A DNA stretch of 64,000 nt, from the NCBI GenBank assembly GCA_038131595.1, contig JAYPPR010000008.1:1550001-1614000 (forward strand), in the 5' to 3' direction. The stretch's first letter is position 1, and every line of letters starts with the position of its first letter. Source of the DNA: UBA9926 sp038131595. GTDB lineage: Bacteria; Pseudomonadota; Gammaproteobacteria; Pseudomonadales; Azotimanducaceae. A model generated the notes under the pieces. That model worked only from the letters and a program-made list of their open reading frames with translations. It did no database searches and was not told the DNA's origin. Of the stretch, positions 37,047 through 45,808 are shown one piece after another. Made by a program: the position numbers and the translations under genes.

Positions 37047-37632
37047 GATGATCAATCAATCTCTTTAAGGTAGTGATTAGGAGCGCATGTTCTGCTTTCA
37101 GCACCAGCGCTGCAAGGTCTTCTGGAGTGGCGCCGCTGGGAACGTCGACCTCCGCTTGCGCGATGATCGCGCCCTCATCGTATGCCTCGTTGACATAGTG
37201 AACGGTTGCGCCCGAGACGGATTCGCCGGCATCAATGACCGCCCGGTGAACGTTAAGGCCATACATTCCTCTGCCGCCGAATTTCGGCAGCAGCGACGGG
37301 TGAATGTTAATCATCTTGCCCGCATATTGCTCTACGATCTTTGTGCCTACTTTTTTTAAGTAGCCAAGGCACAACACCCAGTCAATGGCGTGAAGCGTTA
37401 GTGCTTCCAGGATGCGCTGGTTACGGGCGATGGCGCTCGAAGCATGTTCTGCGCTCACTAGTAGCAAAGGGATGCCTTTTGCCTCGGCAAATTGCGCAGC
37501 GCCACTGCCCTCAACGTCGGAAACCACAAGGCCAATGTCAGCAAGAATGTCGCCTCGCTCAATGGCCTGAAAGAGGTTGGTGAGGTGGCTTCCCCGCCCG
37601 GACGCAAATACGGCTAGTTTTTGCTTGCTCAT
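37039..37632 (-). CDS. purN: Phosphoribosylglycinamide formyltransferase (GART)
   Basis: PurN formylates GAR with 10-formyl-THF, step three of purine synthesis. The 197-residue protein has the phosphate loop FASGRGSHLTNL, the catalytic NIHPSLLPKFGG with its Asn and His, and the Asp in NEAYDEGAIIAQ. It differs from textbook PurN in CLGYLKKVG. It is followed directly by prs with an 8-nt overlap. It uses a folate cofactor of the same type that the nearby MTD1/FchA-like pair would supply. Confidence 0.92.
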   Translation of the reverse strand: MSKQKLAVFASGRGSHLTNLFQAIERGDILADIGLVVSDVEGSGAAQFAEAKGIPLLLVSAEHASSAIARNQRILEALTLHAIDWVLCLGYLKKVGTKIVEQYAGKMINIHPSLLPKFGGRGMYGLNVHRAVIDAGESVSGATVHYVNEAYDEGAIIAQAEVDVPSGATPEDLAALVLKAEHALLITTLKRLIDHHD

Positions 37633-37746
37633 CGATCGACTGCCTGACAGCTGGAGACGCCTTGGTAGCCGGCGGTATAGGAAGGCCGAGCGCCAGGGTG
37701 CTGGTACCGCGTTCGTTCCATCGGTCGGAGCAACGTTCGCTTCGCC

Positions 37747-39249
37747 TTACGCCGTTTCGTCAAACAGCGTTTCATATTGGGCTCTCAGCGCATTTTTCTG
37801 CACTTTACCCATGGTATTTCTGGGCAGTTGATCGACGATGATGATTCGTTTGGGGACCTTAAAATTGGCGATGCTAGCTTTTAGATGCTCGATCAATGAT
37901 TCGGGCGCTAACTGGCTTTGATCGCTGCAGACGATCACGGCAATCACCGCCTCTCCAAAGTCTGTATGGGGAACGCCGATGACGGCGCTTTCCACGACCC
38001 CGGGATCACGATTAATGACCGTCTCGACTTCGATCGGATAGACGTTTAGTCCACCAGAAATAATCAGGTCTTTTTCGCGACCAACAATCTTCACGTAACC
38101 GTCTTCATCGGTCTCTGCGATGTCTCCCGTATCGAAGTAACCGTCCTCTGAAAATGAAGCGGCGGTTTGCTCGGGTTTTCGCCAGTATCCTTTGAGGACA
38201 TTTGGCCCCTTAACTTGCAAATTGCCAGGGGTCATTCGGCCAACCGGCGAGCCTTCGTCGTCGACGATGCGGTAAAGCACGCCCTCGAGTGGTAGCCCCA
38301 CTGTTCCGGGTTTTCGCGGTCCAGCAATAGGGTTGGACGTATTCATGCCGGTCTCGGTCATCCCGTATCGTTCGACGATGGTGTGACCAGTAGCTTCCTC
38401 AAACGCGGCAAAGGTCTGAGGCAAGAGAGGCGCAGAACCCGACGTGAATAACCGCATGGTCGCCGTATGCGATTGATTGATGCCTGCATCAAGCAGACGG
38501 GTATAGTAGGTCGGCACGCCCATGAAAACAGTCGCATTCGGTAATTGATTCAAGACCTCGGCAGGTTGAAACTGCGGGAGAAAAATGATGCTCGAGCCTT
38601 CCATCACAGGTAGGTGGGTGCCAACGAACAACCCGTGGACGTGGAATATCGGCAGTGCGTGCAGCATGACGTCTGTGCTCGACCATTGCCAAGCCTGGCA
38701 CAGCGTTCGAGTGTTAGAGACGATATTCCCGTGGGTGATCATTGCGCCCTTCGGACGTCCCGTGGTTCCCGAGGTATACAAAATGACGGCGGTGTCGTCG
38801 ACAGAAACGGGTTCGACGTGGTTGCTCGAAGTAGATCGGCTAGCAAGATCCCGAAGGCTCCCCGTGCCGTCTCGGTCCATTGTGTGTACTAGTTTGGCTC
38901 CAAGCGCTGCTGCCTCTGTAGCCTTAGCAGGATCCGCGACAAATAGCGCGGGTTCAGCATCCTCAATAAAGTAACGGATTTCCTCTTTTTGGTAGGCGGT
39001 ATTCAGTGCCAAGTAGATGATTCCGCCCCTCAGGCAGGCAAAGTAAAGAAAAAGAACCTGGGGTGACTTCTCGACCTGGACGGCAACCCGATCACCCGGC
39101 TTGATGCCAAGCGCGCTCAGCGCATCAAGGTAGCGACCTGTCTCGGTTTCAAAGTCTGCGTAGGTTGCGAGGACTTCGCCGCCTGCGGACGTAAGAAAGG
39201 GTTTTTCCGGTTGGTGGTTCTGCGTGAACTGAGTGAAGGCATTCGACAT
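37747..39249 (-). CDS. matB: Malonyl-CoA synthetase-type AMP-dependent ligase
   Basis: This 500-residue acyl-adenylate-forming enzyme has the P-loop ILYTSGTTGRPKGAMITHGN, the YGMTETGMN motif, the hinge DTGDIAETDEDGYVKIVGR, and the C-terminal catalytic Lys in LPRNTMGKVQKN. The segments HALPIFHVHGLFVGTH and KPGTVGLPLEGV point to the MatB group, which makes malonyl-CoA from malonate. The start at 39249 was chosen because the family N-terminus begins there; the longer frame upstream overlaps the PCuAC gene on the other strand. No clear Shine-Dalgarno site was seen. Confidence 0.85.
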   Translation of the reverse strand: MSNAFTQFTQNHQPEKPFLTSAGGEVLATYADFETETGRYLDALSALGIKPGDRVAVQVEKSPQVLFLYFACLRGGIIYLALNTAYQKEEIRYFIEDAEPALFVADPAKATEAAALGAKLVHTMDRDGTGSLRDLASRSTSSNHVEPVSVDDTAVILYTSGTTGRPKGAMITHGNIVSNTRTLCQAWQWSSTDVMLHALPIFHVHGLFVGTHLPVMEGSSIIFLPQFQPAEVLNQLPNATVFMGVPTYYTRLLDAGINQSHTATMRLFTSGSAPLLPQTFAAFEEATGHTIVERYGMTETGMNTSNPIAGPRKPGTVGLPLEGVLYRIVDDEGSPVGRMTPGNLQVKGPNVLKGYWRKPEQTAASFSEDGYFDTGDIAETDEDGYVKIVGREKDLIISGGLNVYPIEVETVINRDPGVVESAVIGVPHTDFGEAVIAVIVCSDQSQLAPESLIEHLKASIANFKVPKRIIIVDQLPRNTMGKVQKNALRAQYETLFDETA

Positions 39250-39331
39250 GGAACAATATGGGCGAGCCAGGCTAGCTTTAGTAGAATGCAAGTCTCGCAT
39301 ATGTTGCTTCCTCATGCAGGTAATCTTGACG

Positions 39332-39886
39332 ATGTCCGATCCAAATCTATCGACACGATTTCGACGCCGCGCCTCTCGGGCGGCAAGTGGTTTATTGGTT
39401 TTCCTGGCGGCGATCGGCATTGGCCTTACCAGTGCAGTGGCAAAGGCTGGCCAAAGTGTCTCGATTGACCGCAACCAGGGCAGTGAGGCCCAGAAGACGA
39501 CGCCACTAACTGGAGACTCCCTCTGGGCACGAGCGACGCTTCCAGGGCGCCAGATGACCGCAATTTATGGTCAGTTGGCATCGAAAAGCCTGCCGATTAG
39601 GGTGACTGACATGCGCTCGAATCTCAGCAAGGCAATCGAATTACATGAAACGACCATGATCGACGGCAAAATGCGTATGTCGCAGATCGATTGGCCAAGT
39701 CTTGAGCCCGGCAAGCCGCTCCTACTCAAGCCTGGGGGCACGCATTTGATGGTATTTGGGTTAGAGCATCCGTTAATGGAAGGAGACGAACTGCTTCTCG
39801 ATATTGAAGTTGAATCCGGTGAGATTTACTCGATCCCCGTTCAGGTTCAATCACCACAGTCGCTTCAGTTTGAGAGCAAGCAGTAA
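39332..39886 (+). CDS. PCuAC-type periplasmic copper chaperone
   Basis: This 184-residue protein has an Arg-rich N-terminus and a signal peptide (GLLVFLAAIGIGLTSAVAKA). The PCuAC domain follows, with the copper-ligand set HETTM, KMRM and THLM (roughly H-x-n-M-x-n-HxM) and the PGGTHLMVFGL segment. PCuAC proteins deliver Cu(I) to cytochrome oxidase CuA or related sites. The ATG at 39332 was chosen to give a full signal peptide. It diverges from matB by 82 bp. No oxidase genes are close by. Confidence 0.82.
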   Translation: MSDPNLSTRFRRRASRAASGLLVFLAAIGIGLTSAVAKAGQSVSIDRNQGSEAQKTTPLTGDSLWARATLPGRQMTAIYGQLASKSLPIRVTDMRSNLSKAIELHETTMIDGKMRMSQIDWPSLEPGKPLLLKPGGTHLMVFGLEHPLMEGDELLLDIEVESGEIYSIPVQVQSPQSLQFESKQ

Positions 39887-40027
39887 AAGCGATAAAACAG
39901 TTCGGCCATAGGTACGTCCGCAATAGTAGGGCATCATTTAATTTGGTGGATGCCAGTTGACGAGCAAAAGGGTACGAATGAAATCGGCCAGATGTGATCG
40001 GCTAGATCCTTCGACAGAGGAAAGGGT

Positions 40028-40474
40028 ATGAAATTGGTCAGTTGGGGGGTGTTTGAGGCGAATGCCCCGGAGATGGCGTCATTCGGCAAGAAGCGACTGG
40101 ATGGTCAAGTGGCGTACCTTGCAACCGTCAGAGAAGATCAGCGTCCAAGGTTGCATCCTGTTACCCCGGTGATTGGGGAGGGTCACTGCTTTTTGTTTGT
40201 CGAACCCAGCACCCCAAAGGCAAAGGATTTACTTGAGAATGGATGCTTTAGCCTACATTGCGCGATGAATGACAGTTCGGGCAGCAGCGGAGAATTTATC
40301 GTCAACGGAGATGTCTTGCTGACTGAGCGGGACGAGCAACGCGCATTAGCCCGGTCAATCTGCAGCTATGGCCCTGCCAATAAAGCACTGCTGTTTGAGC
40401 TTAAAATTAACGAAGTGCACGAGATTCAGTATCAGTTTGGTCGATCTCAGCGGAAAAAGTGGACAGCCGAATAA
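40028..40474 (+). CDS. Pyridoxamine 5'-phosphate oxidase-like FMN-binding protein
   Basis: This 148-residue protein has the split-barrel fold of the PNPOx-like family: an N-terminal helix, VAYLATVREDQRPRLHPVTP (first strands), a central FVEPSTPKAKDLLEN and a C-terminal LLFELKINEVHEI. The family binds FMN, F420 or haem. It starts at ATG 40028 with GAGGAAAGGG upstream. It follows the PCuAC gene by 141 bp. The substrate is not known. Confidence 0.78.
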   Translation: MKLVSWGVFEANAPEMASFGKKRLDGQVAYLATVREDQRPRLHPVTPVIGEGHCFLFVEPSTPKAKDLLENGCFSLHCAMNDSSGSSGEFIVNGDVLLTERDEQRALARSICSYGPANKALLFELKINEVHEIQYQFGRSQRKKWTAE

Positions 40475-40557
40475 TCTTTCTGATGCTGCTTGGCCGCTTG
40501 AAGTGTGGTGCAAATAAGATTGATGTGGCGTCATTAGTCTCAACAAGATGGGTCGGT

Positions 40558-41742
40558 TTAATTCGCATCTAGCAAAGTCGGCGGGCCGTCGATCCGCTTA
40601 GCCCAGCGCATGAGCTTTCGGCCATAGTCTTTCGCGTCCCAGTTCTCGGTTGCCGATTCACTCAACAGTTCGGTGGCAATCCAGTGATAACTCCACGCGA
40701 CTTGCTGTAATTCGCGCTGGCCTTGAACCACCCACTGCCATTCCGACTCCAGTCGCTCGTCTTCAAGTTGACTGGTAGCCCTAAATGCCGTGCGAACAAG
40801 CAGGGGATCAATGCCTTGGCCGAGCCGTAGCGCCGCATGTAACTGCGCGAATTGAATCCTCAGAAATCGCCGACGATGATCAGCGAGGTCATCGCGATCA
40901 TAAAGGCGGAGGCGGTTCATGGCGTCTAACATCGCAAGAGACAGCGCCCGCTGATTGGCGTGAGCGAGCGACGGAAAGTAGACATCAGCGCCGCCCATTG
41001 CGGTAATGAAATGGGTGCCTGGTAATCCCAGCAGGAGTGCAATGGGTGCCATCTCATCGGGATGAAGTAACGCTATCTTGTCTTCGGCCAGACGGATCGA
41101 GTGGTCGACGCGCTGATAAAAGTAGAGCGGTTTGCCATCAAGGAGTGATGGCTTAATGGCTAGGTCGGGTAAGCCACGATACGGTAAGTCAAACGGATTG
41201 CCGGTAAACTGTGCGAGCACAGCGTCCCATGCCAGGTTTAATTTATCGTGGGTGGAAAGCTGAGAAGCCGCCGTGCGACTTGTGCTTATATTCTCCTCAA
41301 GCGCCTTGATCACACCCTCAAACCAATCCGCAATCGCATGATCCTTGATGTGCAAAGGTTGATTCAGTGCTTGATCGTTTTGAATAACTGAAAGCGCTGT
41401 CCACAATCGCTCCTGACGGGCGGTGATCGCTCCACGGTCAACGGAGCGGACTAGCTGATCGATTAACCGGTCCGTATGTTCTGTGAGGGGAACCTTTTTT
41501 ATATGGGCATCGATCAATGTGTTGAACAGCGCCTGTTCAAGCATCGCTTGAGTGCGCCCGGCTGAACCATGTAATCGAGACTGTTGGCCGTCTTGCGAAG
41601 ACGATGATCGTGCTTCGCTTGCTTCGTTTGCTTTGAGACTTTGCGGCGAGGTCTGGCACCCCACCAAGACGCTGCCCACAATTATCGCAAGAGATATCTG
41701 GAATGACAGAGTGCGCCCTAGTGCTCGCAGTTGCCTCTTCAT
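40558..41742 (-). CDS. Uncharacterised lipoprotein
   Basis: I do not recognise a family. The ~394-residue protein has a lipoprotein signal with lipobox VLVGC (Cys about residue 29), then a Ser/Ala/Glu-rich linker and a mostly helical body with many Leu, Ala and Arg residues. The N-terminal Lys/Arg-rich region and hydrophobic helix support export and lipidation. The start is the ATG at 41742; a TTG six bases upstream is less likely. It follows the PhyH gene on the same strand with a 157-bp gap. Confidence 0.72.
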   Translation of the reverse strand: MKRQLRALGRTLSFQISLAIIVGSVLVGCQTSPQSLKANEASEARSSSSQDGQQSRLHGSAGRTQAMLEQALFNTLIDAHIKKVPLTEHTDRLIDQLVRSVDRGAITARQERLWTALSVIQNDQALNQPLHIKDHAIADWFEGVIKALEENISTSRTAASQLSTHDKLNLAWDAVLAQFTGNPFDLPYRGLPDLAIKPSLLDGKPLYFYQRVDHSIRLAEDKIALLHPDEMAPIALLLGLPGTHFITAMGGADVYFPSLAHANQRALSLAMLDAMNRLRLYDRDDLADHRRRFLRIQFAQLHAALRLGQGIDPLLVRTAFRATSQLEDERLESEWQWVVQGQRELQQVAWSYHWIATELLSESATENWDAKDYGRKLMRWAKRIDGPPTLLDAN

Positions 41743-41899
41743 ACGCAAATGGCTTTACGGGGCGCCGAAAGGAAACCTAGCTTTTCCCTCAAAACGCCTT
41801 GATGTTTGATTATCCAGATTGAACATTGAAGTTTGGTTGGCATACGTTTTGATCTGGGTGGGTTGATCGAGGTCAGTGAGAACATGTCCGCATAGCCAG

Positions 41900-42742
41900 T
41901 TACTGATAGTTTGACCGCCAAGCACTGGCGAGCTGCGCGTCGGGATTAACGACGTTACCGTCTTGGAGGACATCGATCGGATCGCGCCCATCCACCCCAA
42001 TCCCAAATCGGTGGTATCCGAGCAGCCGTTGAAGCGCGGTGGGCATGGTTCGAGCGATTTCCCTTGGCACAGACAGCAGCTGGGATTCCTGCGGGCGTAA
42101 ATACACCTGGCTGTGACTCATAAAAAATCCTAATCGCTCACGGTTTGATGTGTTTGCACCGCCGCCATGCCAGAGGGCTCCCGCCCAAAGCAGCATGGAT
42201 CCACTCGGCATTTCTATCTGAATGGAGGGCACGGATTGGTCAACTGCGCGATCGTGCCATAAATGACTGTAGGGGACGATATGGGTCGCTCCGTTGTCGC
42301 AATCAAAGTCATCCAGAGCGATCAATGCGTTACATAGGAAATGGGGGTGGGGCCTTGGAACTGGCCATAAGCCGTCATCTTGATGCAGAAACTGTTTGGT
42401 TTCGCCGGGTAGGGTATTAAACAGCGTTGTGATGTTGATTTGGCCCCTGTGGCCAAGGATTCCCTGAACGATTGCGCGCAATCTAGCATCCAAAAATAGG
42501 TAATCGACCGCTCGGGTCTTGGCCAGCAGATTGTGGGCGCGCCAAGTGAGCCCTGACGTTGTGCCAATGGCAGCCATTTCAGTGATCGGCACTTCTGTCA
42601 TAAACGCGTGCCGAATGGTCGCGACCTCTTCGGGAGTAATGAATTGAGGAACCACTGCATAGCCCTGCTCCTCGATCTTGGCCACGCACGCTGTGATATC
42701 CAGACCGTCGACGATCATGGGAATTGATGCTTGCTCAGTCAT
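41900..42742 (-). CDS. Phytanoyl-CoA dioxygenase (PhyH) family oxygenase
   Basis: This 280-residue protein has the Fe(II)/2-oxoglutarate oxygenase double-stranded beta-helix. The HxD is in FLHQDDGLWP, the distal His in GALWHGGGANTS, and the 2-oxoglutarate Arg in NRERLGFF. PhyH-like enzymes hydroxylate varied small molecules. The start at 42742 was picked because the family N-terminus begins near there; the longer frame from 42871 is not protein-like. The substrate cannot be named. Confidence 0.83.
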   Translation of the reverse strand: MTEQASIPMIVDGLDITACVAKIEEQGYAVVPQFITPEEVATIRHAFMTEVPITEMAAIGTTSGLTWRAHNLLAKTRAVDYLFLDARLRAIVQGILGHRGQINITTLFNTLPGETKQFLHQDDGLWPVPRPHPHFLCNALIALDDFDCDNGATHIVPYSHLWHDRAVDQSVPSIQIEMPSGSMLLWAGALWHGGGANTSNRERLGFFMSHSQVYLRPQESQLLSVPREIARTMPTALQRLLGYHRFGIGVDGRDPIDVLQDGNVVNPDAQLASAWRSNYQ

Positions 42743-42960
42743 ATAGGGTCGCCTTCGTTCGCCTCCCTCGGGCTTGCCTACGATTGTATGACGTAAATCA
42801 CAGATTGAAACCTTGCGGTTAGAGGCGAGTGAGCGGTAGCCAGCGGGTACTTGGCTTGACGAGCGCGGCATTCTTCAACGCTTGGAGCGCGGAGGATTCA
42901 ACTTGTGGAAGATTTTGCAAACGGTTTGGTGAGCAGAAGATAAAAGATGCTTGCCCGGCG

Positions 42961-43545
42961 CTATGTTGGACGTCCAAAGTCGTCGGCGAAGCTGGTGAGC
43001 AGCTTAAGTGTCTCATCGCCATGCGCGAGACGACCTCTCATCTCGGATGCGAAGCTCCCATCGTCGTCGTCATTCAAGTTGATCAAGACATTAAGCGTGA
43101 GCGATCGAAGTGCCGAGGCATAGATATCAGCAACCATGAGTGTGTCGGTTGCTAGATTTTTATTGGTGTAGTTGGCGACTGCGAGAAACGTTTGCGCAAG
43201 ATCAAGCGTGTCCTCGAATGCGGTCATGGGTGGCACTGAGGCTGCTCGAGAGAGCGGTAATAGCGTTTCGTGGCGATCGGGATCGTTCTTTGTGCGGCGC
43301 AAGGCGCTGTTGAGCGCTTCGAATGCGGTTTGATCGTCAGCCGCGAGCTGCATCAGTCTTGCTTGATCGCGATCGAGCCGTTCAATGAGCGCATGGCCAA
43401 AGCGAGGTCCTTTTGAATAGCGAGCCACCATCGCGAACAACGCCGTTGCTTGAGCGGCCAGTGCACAAGCAAGCGCTCCGCCGCCGGGAGCGGGCGTGCG
43501 GTCGGCTAAATTGCTCAGCCACTGGGTCAGTCCAGCATCACTCAT
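42961..43545 (-). CDS. Cyclodeaminase/cyclohydrolase-family protein (FchA-like)
   Basis: This 194-residue helical protein matches the FTCD C-terminal/FchA family, which catalyses cyclodeamination of formimino-THF or methenyl-THF hydrolysis. The diagnostic stretch is DRTPAPGGGALACALAAQA. The ATG at 43545 has GAGGG 8 nt upstream and overlaps the stop of the MTD1-like gene by 8 nt; another ATG at 43560 is possible. In Clostridium, FchA is methenyl-THF cyclohydrolase. Next to an MTD1-like dehydrogenase, this protein probably provides the hydrolase step that the dehydrogenase lacks. Confidence 0.85.
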   Translation of the reverse strand: MSDAGLTQWLSNLADRTPAPGGGALACALAAQATALFAMVARYSKGPRFGHALIERLDRDQARLMQLAADDQTAFEALNSALRRTKNDPDRHETLLPLSRAASVPPMTAFEDTLDLAQTFLAVANYTNKNLATDTLMVADIYASALRSLTLNVLINLNDDDDGSFASEMRGRLAHGDETLKLLTSFADDFGRPT

Positions 43546-44455
43546 CACGGCTGCCCTCATGAAAGTGCGAGAACAAACGTAGCGTGTTTCGCATACACAT
43601 GGCCACGGTCATGGGGCCAACTCTGGGTATAAAGAGTGACGCCTTGTCGGCCGCAGCGTCAGTAAAGTTGGGAATACTGGAAAAGTTAATACCAATACTG
43701 CTCGCTTTAATCTCTGCCGCTTGGATTGGGTGAAAGGTGTCTGATGGGACACCTGTGATGACAATGTCTGAGCGTGCAAGCGCCTCTTGTCTCGAAATAA
43801 TGCATTCCTCAGGCCTTGCGGCCACGAATTTAAGCGGCCCGTGCTCGTCAAATGACAATACTTCGGCGCCGTCGTTGGACATCATCACCGCAAGCGGTCG
43901 GCCGATCACCTCACTGCGATTAAATATGGTGACGGTTTGGCCGGCCAGTGGCTTAGCGCTCGGTCCTGGTTTGATGCTGGGGTCACCGTAGACGCTAAGC
44001 TCGACTAAGAGCTTGACGATGGCAAGGGGAGTGCAGGGTAAGACGGCTTTACGCGTCGGGTCGCCGTCCACCGCCAGTCGATCGTTAGCATAGAGCTTTC
44101 GTACCCAATATTGACTGCCCGCCTCAATATCCTTTGTGAAGCTGATTAAGTTGCGAAGGTAGTCATCCTGCTGGTTGCCAAACACGGGGAAGTAGATAAA
44201 TACGCCGTGAATGCGGGAGTCCTCGTTGGCTTCAAGAATACGCGCTTCAAGGTCCAGGCGACTCACTTGCTCTAAGGTGTATTCCATCCCGACATCAAGG
44301 AAGCGTTGCTTGGTGGCATTGGCATAAGCCATGGAGGGTTTATCAGTGCTGGCGATGAGCCCTAGGACGCGAGGGGTGCCTTTGCAGGCTTCCACTGCTT
44401 GGCTCGCCTCTTCGAAGTAGCGCTTGGCAAGCTGGGTCGGATTAGGCGTGCTCAC
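43538..44455 (-). CDS. MTD1-like methylene-tetrahydrofolate dehydrogenase
   Basis: This 305-residue protein belongs to the FolD/MTHFD superfamily but resembles the yeast NAD-dependent enzyme MTD1 rather than bacterial FolD. MTD1-type segments are IYFPVFGNQQDDYLRNL, in place of FolD's QLPLP loop, then AVLPCTPLAIVKLLVEL, IFNRSEVIGRPLAVMMSNDG for the Rossmann dinucleotide site, and IVITGVPSDTF. MTD1 is known to oxidise methylene-THF without cyclohydrolase activity. The start is GTG at 44455, 8 nt after the SIS gene stop. The likely job is making methenyl-THF, then 10-formyl-THF with the FchA-like neighbour. Confidence 0.85.
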   Translation of the reverse strand: MSTPNPTQLAKRYFEEASQAVEACKGTPRVLGLIASTDKPSMAYANATKQRFLDVGMEYTLEQVSRLDLEARILEANEDSRIHGVFIYFPVFGNQQDDYLRNLISFTKDIEAGSQYWVRKLYANDRLAVDGDPTRKAVLPCTPLAIVKLLVELSVYGDPSIKPGPSAKPLAGQTVTIFNRSEVIGRPLAVMMSNDGAEVLSFDEHGPLKFVAARPEECIISRQEALARSDIVITGVPSDTFHPIQAAEIKASSIGINFSSIPNFTDAAADKASLFIPRVGPMTVAMCMRNTLRLFSHFHEGSRDE

Positions 44456-44463
44456 GAGAGGAT

Positions 44464-45063
44464 CTACTTGGAATCTGCTGGCCTTGAGATGCTGCCGAGA
44501 TAGCCGCTGTGGTGGCGCATGCCGTACTGATCCTTTGTGAAGGCCTTAAGCTCCATAACGGTCAAAGCGATGGCATCGCTAATCGCAAGCATCACGGCAA
44601 TAGAAGCACTCGGCGTCAGCCCGAGGGGGCAGGGCTCTTTGATGTTGTCCCCCATATCAAGAACGATTTGACAGTGTGTGCGGAGCGGCGAGTCGATGTG
44701 CGACGTAATACCGATAATCCGCTCAACCCCGAGCTGTCGTGAAATGCTCAGCATCTGAATGACTTCAGTGGATTTGCCGCTGGTTGAGAAGGCGACGATT
44801 GCGTCATCGGGTGCGAGCATGCCAAGGTCGCCGTGTCCCGCTTCTGCAGGGTGTATGAAAAAGGCAGGCGTGCCAGTAGAGGCAAGCGTTGCTGCAAATT
44901 TTCGAGCGATAAACCCAGCTTTCCCGATGCCCGTGGCAACGACGCGGCCACTCGTCCCTTGGATGAGTTCCACGGCTTGGGCGAAGGTTGGCTGAACATC
45001 AATGGCGCGGACGGCATCGGCTTCTGCCTCGATAATGCGCTTAAGGTTGTCCTCAATATTCAT
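44464..45063 (-). CDS. SIS-domain sugar isomerase (KdsD/GutQ-like, no CBS domains)
   Basis: This 199-residue protein is a SIS-domain sugar-phosphate isomerase. It has VVATGIGKAGFIARKFAATL, FFIHPAEAGHGDLGM, and AFSTSGKSTEVIQ, which closely match arabinose-5-phosphate isomerase KdsD (Kdo pathway). KdsD and GutQ normally carry two CBS domains after the SIS domain; these are missing, so the protein is about 120 residues shorter. A KdsD role in lipopolysaccharide synthesis is possible but not proven. It has a strong GGGGGAG site upstream. Confidence 0.83.
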   Translation of the reverse strand: MNIEDNLKRIIEAEADAVRAIDVQPTFAQAVELIQGTSGRVVATGIGKAGFIARKFAATLASTGTPAFFIHPAEAGHGDLGMLAPDDAIVAFSTSGKSTEVIQMLSISRQLGVERIIGITSHIDSPLRTHCQIVLDMGDNIKEPCPLGLTPSASIAVMLAISDAIALTVMELKAFTKDQYGMRHHSGYLGSISRPADSK

Positions 45064-45247
45064 TGGTCGCTCCCCCTTCCGAGCTGCCAGTATAACGAAT
45101 TAGCGGGTAGGAGGCGGTGGTCATCGCCGGCTTTACCACTCGCATGCGTTGAAGTGAGCTTGGCTGATGTCCAAAGCGTGAGAAGCATTCGATCAGTGCT
45201 AACACCAATAGCAAAAGTGCCTCGTCACTTTTCACTCGCCATGAGAA

Positions 45248-45691
45248 TCAAATCATGTCACGGAGATGGTGCAGGGTTCGCGATCTCACGTGTGGCTGGT
45301 AAGCAAGGCGCTCGGACACTTGCCCAAGAGGAATCCAGGCCCAGGCTCGGACATGGGCATCGATGATCGTGTGTGTGTCCGACACATTCGGCGTTCTGGC
45401 GCGAAACCATTCGCCAAGGCACGGCACCATGCGGCCGTTCCATCCAAAGTCATATCGGGTTTGCTCAAGAAAGGCCCAGTCTTCCGCCTCGTGTCCTGTT
45501 TCCTCGAAGAGTTCTCGCTTTGCTGCAACTAACGGCGTTTCTTCTTGCTCGATTCCTCCACCAGGCAGCGACCAAATGAACTTTTTTGTGAGCGGGTCGA
45601 CCATTTCGACCATCAGTAACTCGCTCCCTTGGGTGCAGAGCACAATCGTTCGCCATCGTCTCTGACTATCTTTTTCGAGTCTTACTGTCAT
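45248..45691 (-). CDS. Nudix hydrolase
   Basis: This ~147-residue protein has a canonical Nudix box, from GGGIEQEETP to KRELFEETG, with the REUXEEXGU catalytic core. It hydrolyses nucleoside diphosphate-linked substrates, which are not known. A GTG start at 45769 would add 26 residues; the ATG at 45691 gives the usual N-terminus. Neither has a strong ribosome site. Confidence 0.8.
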   Translation of the reverse strand: MTVRLEKDSQRRWRTIVLCTQGSELLMVEMVDPLTKKFIWSLPGGGIEQEETPLVAAKRELFEETGHEAEDWAFLEQTRYDFGWNGRMVPCLGEWFRARTPNVSDTHTIIDAHVRAWAWIPLGQVSERLAYQPHVRSRTLHHLRDMI

Positions 45692-45808
45692 AGAGGTTTC
45701 ATTAATAAAAGGTGTCTTTCGAAGCCAAAATGGGTGCGCCGGTCGCTCGACGATGGAGTGCTCAAGCACCGCTTATTTGTCTCTCCATTAGTGCGGGCGG
45801 GCCTGATA

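Noticed and set aside
45053..45235. Short minus-strand open frame upstream of the SIS isomerase
   Set aside because: Sixty codons without features, overlapping the isomerase start; treated as non-coding.
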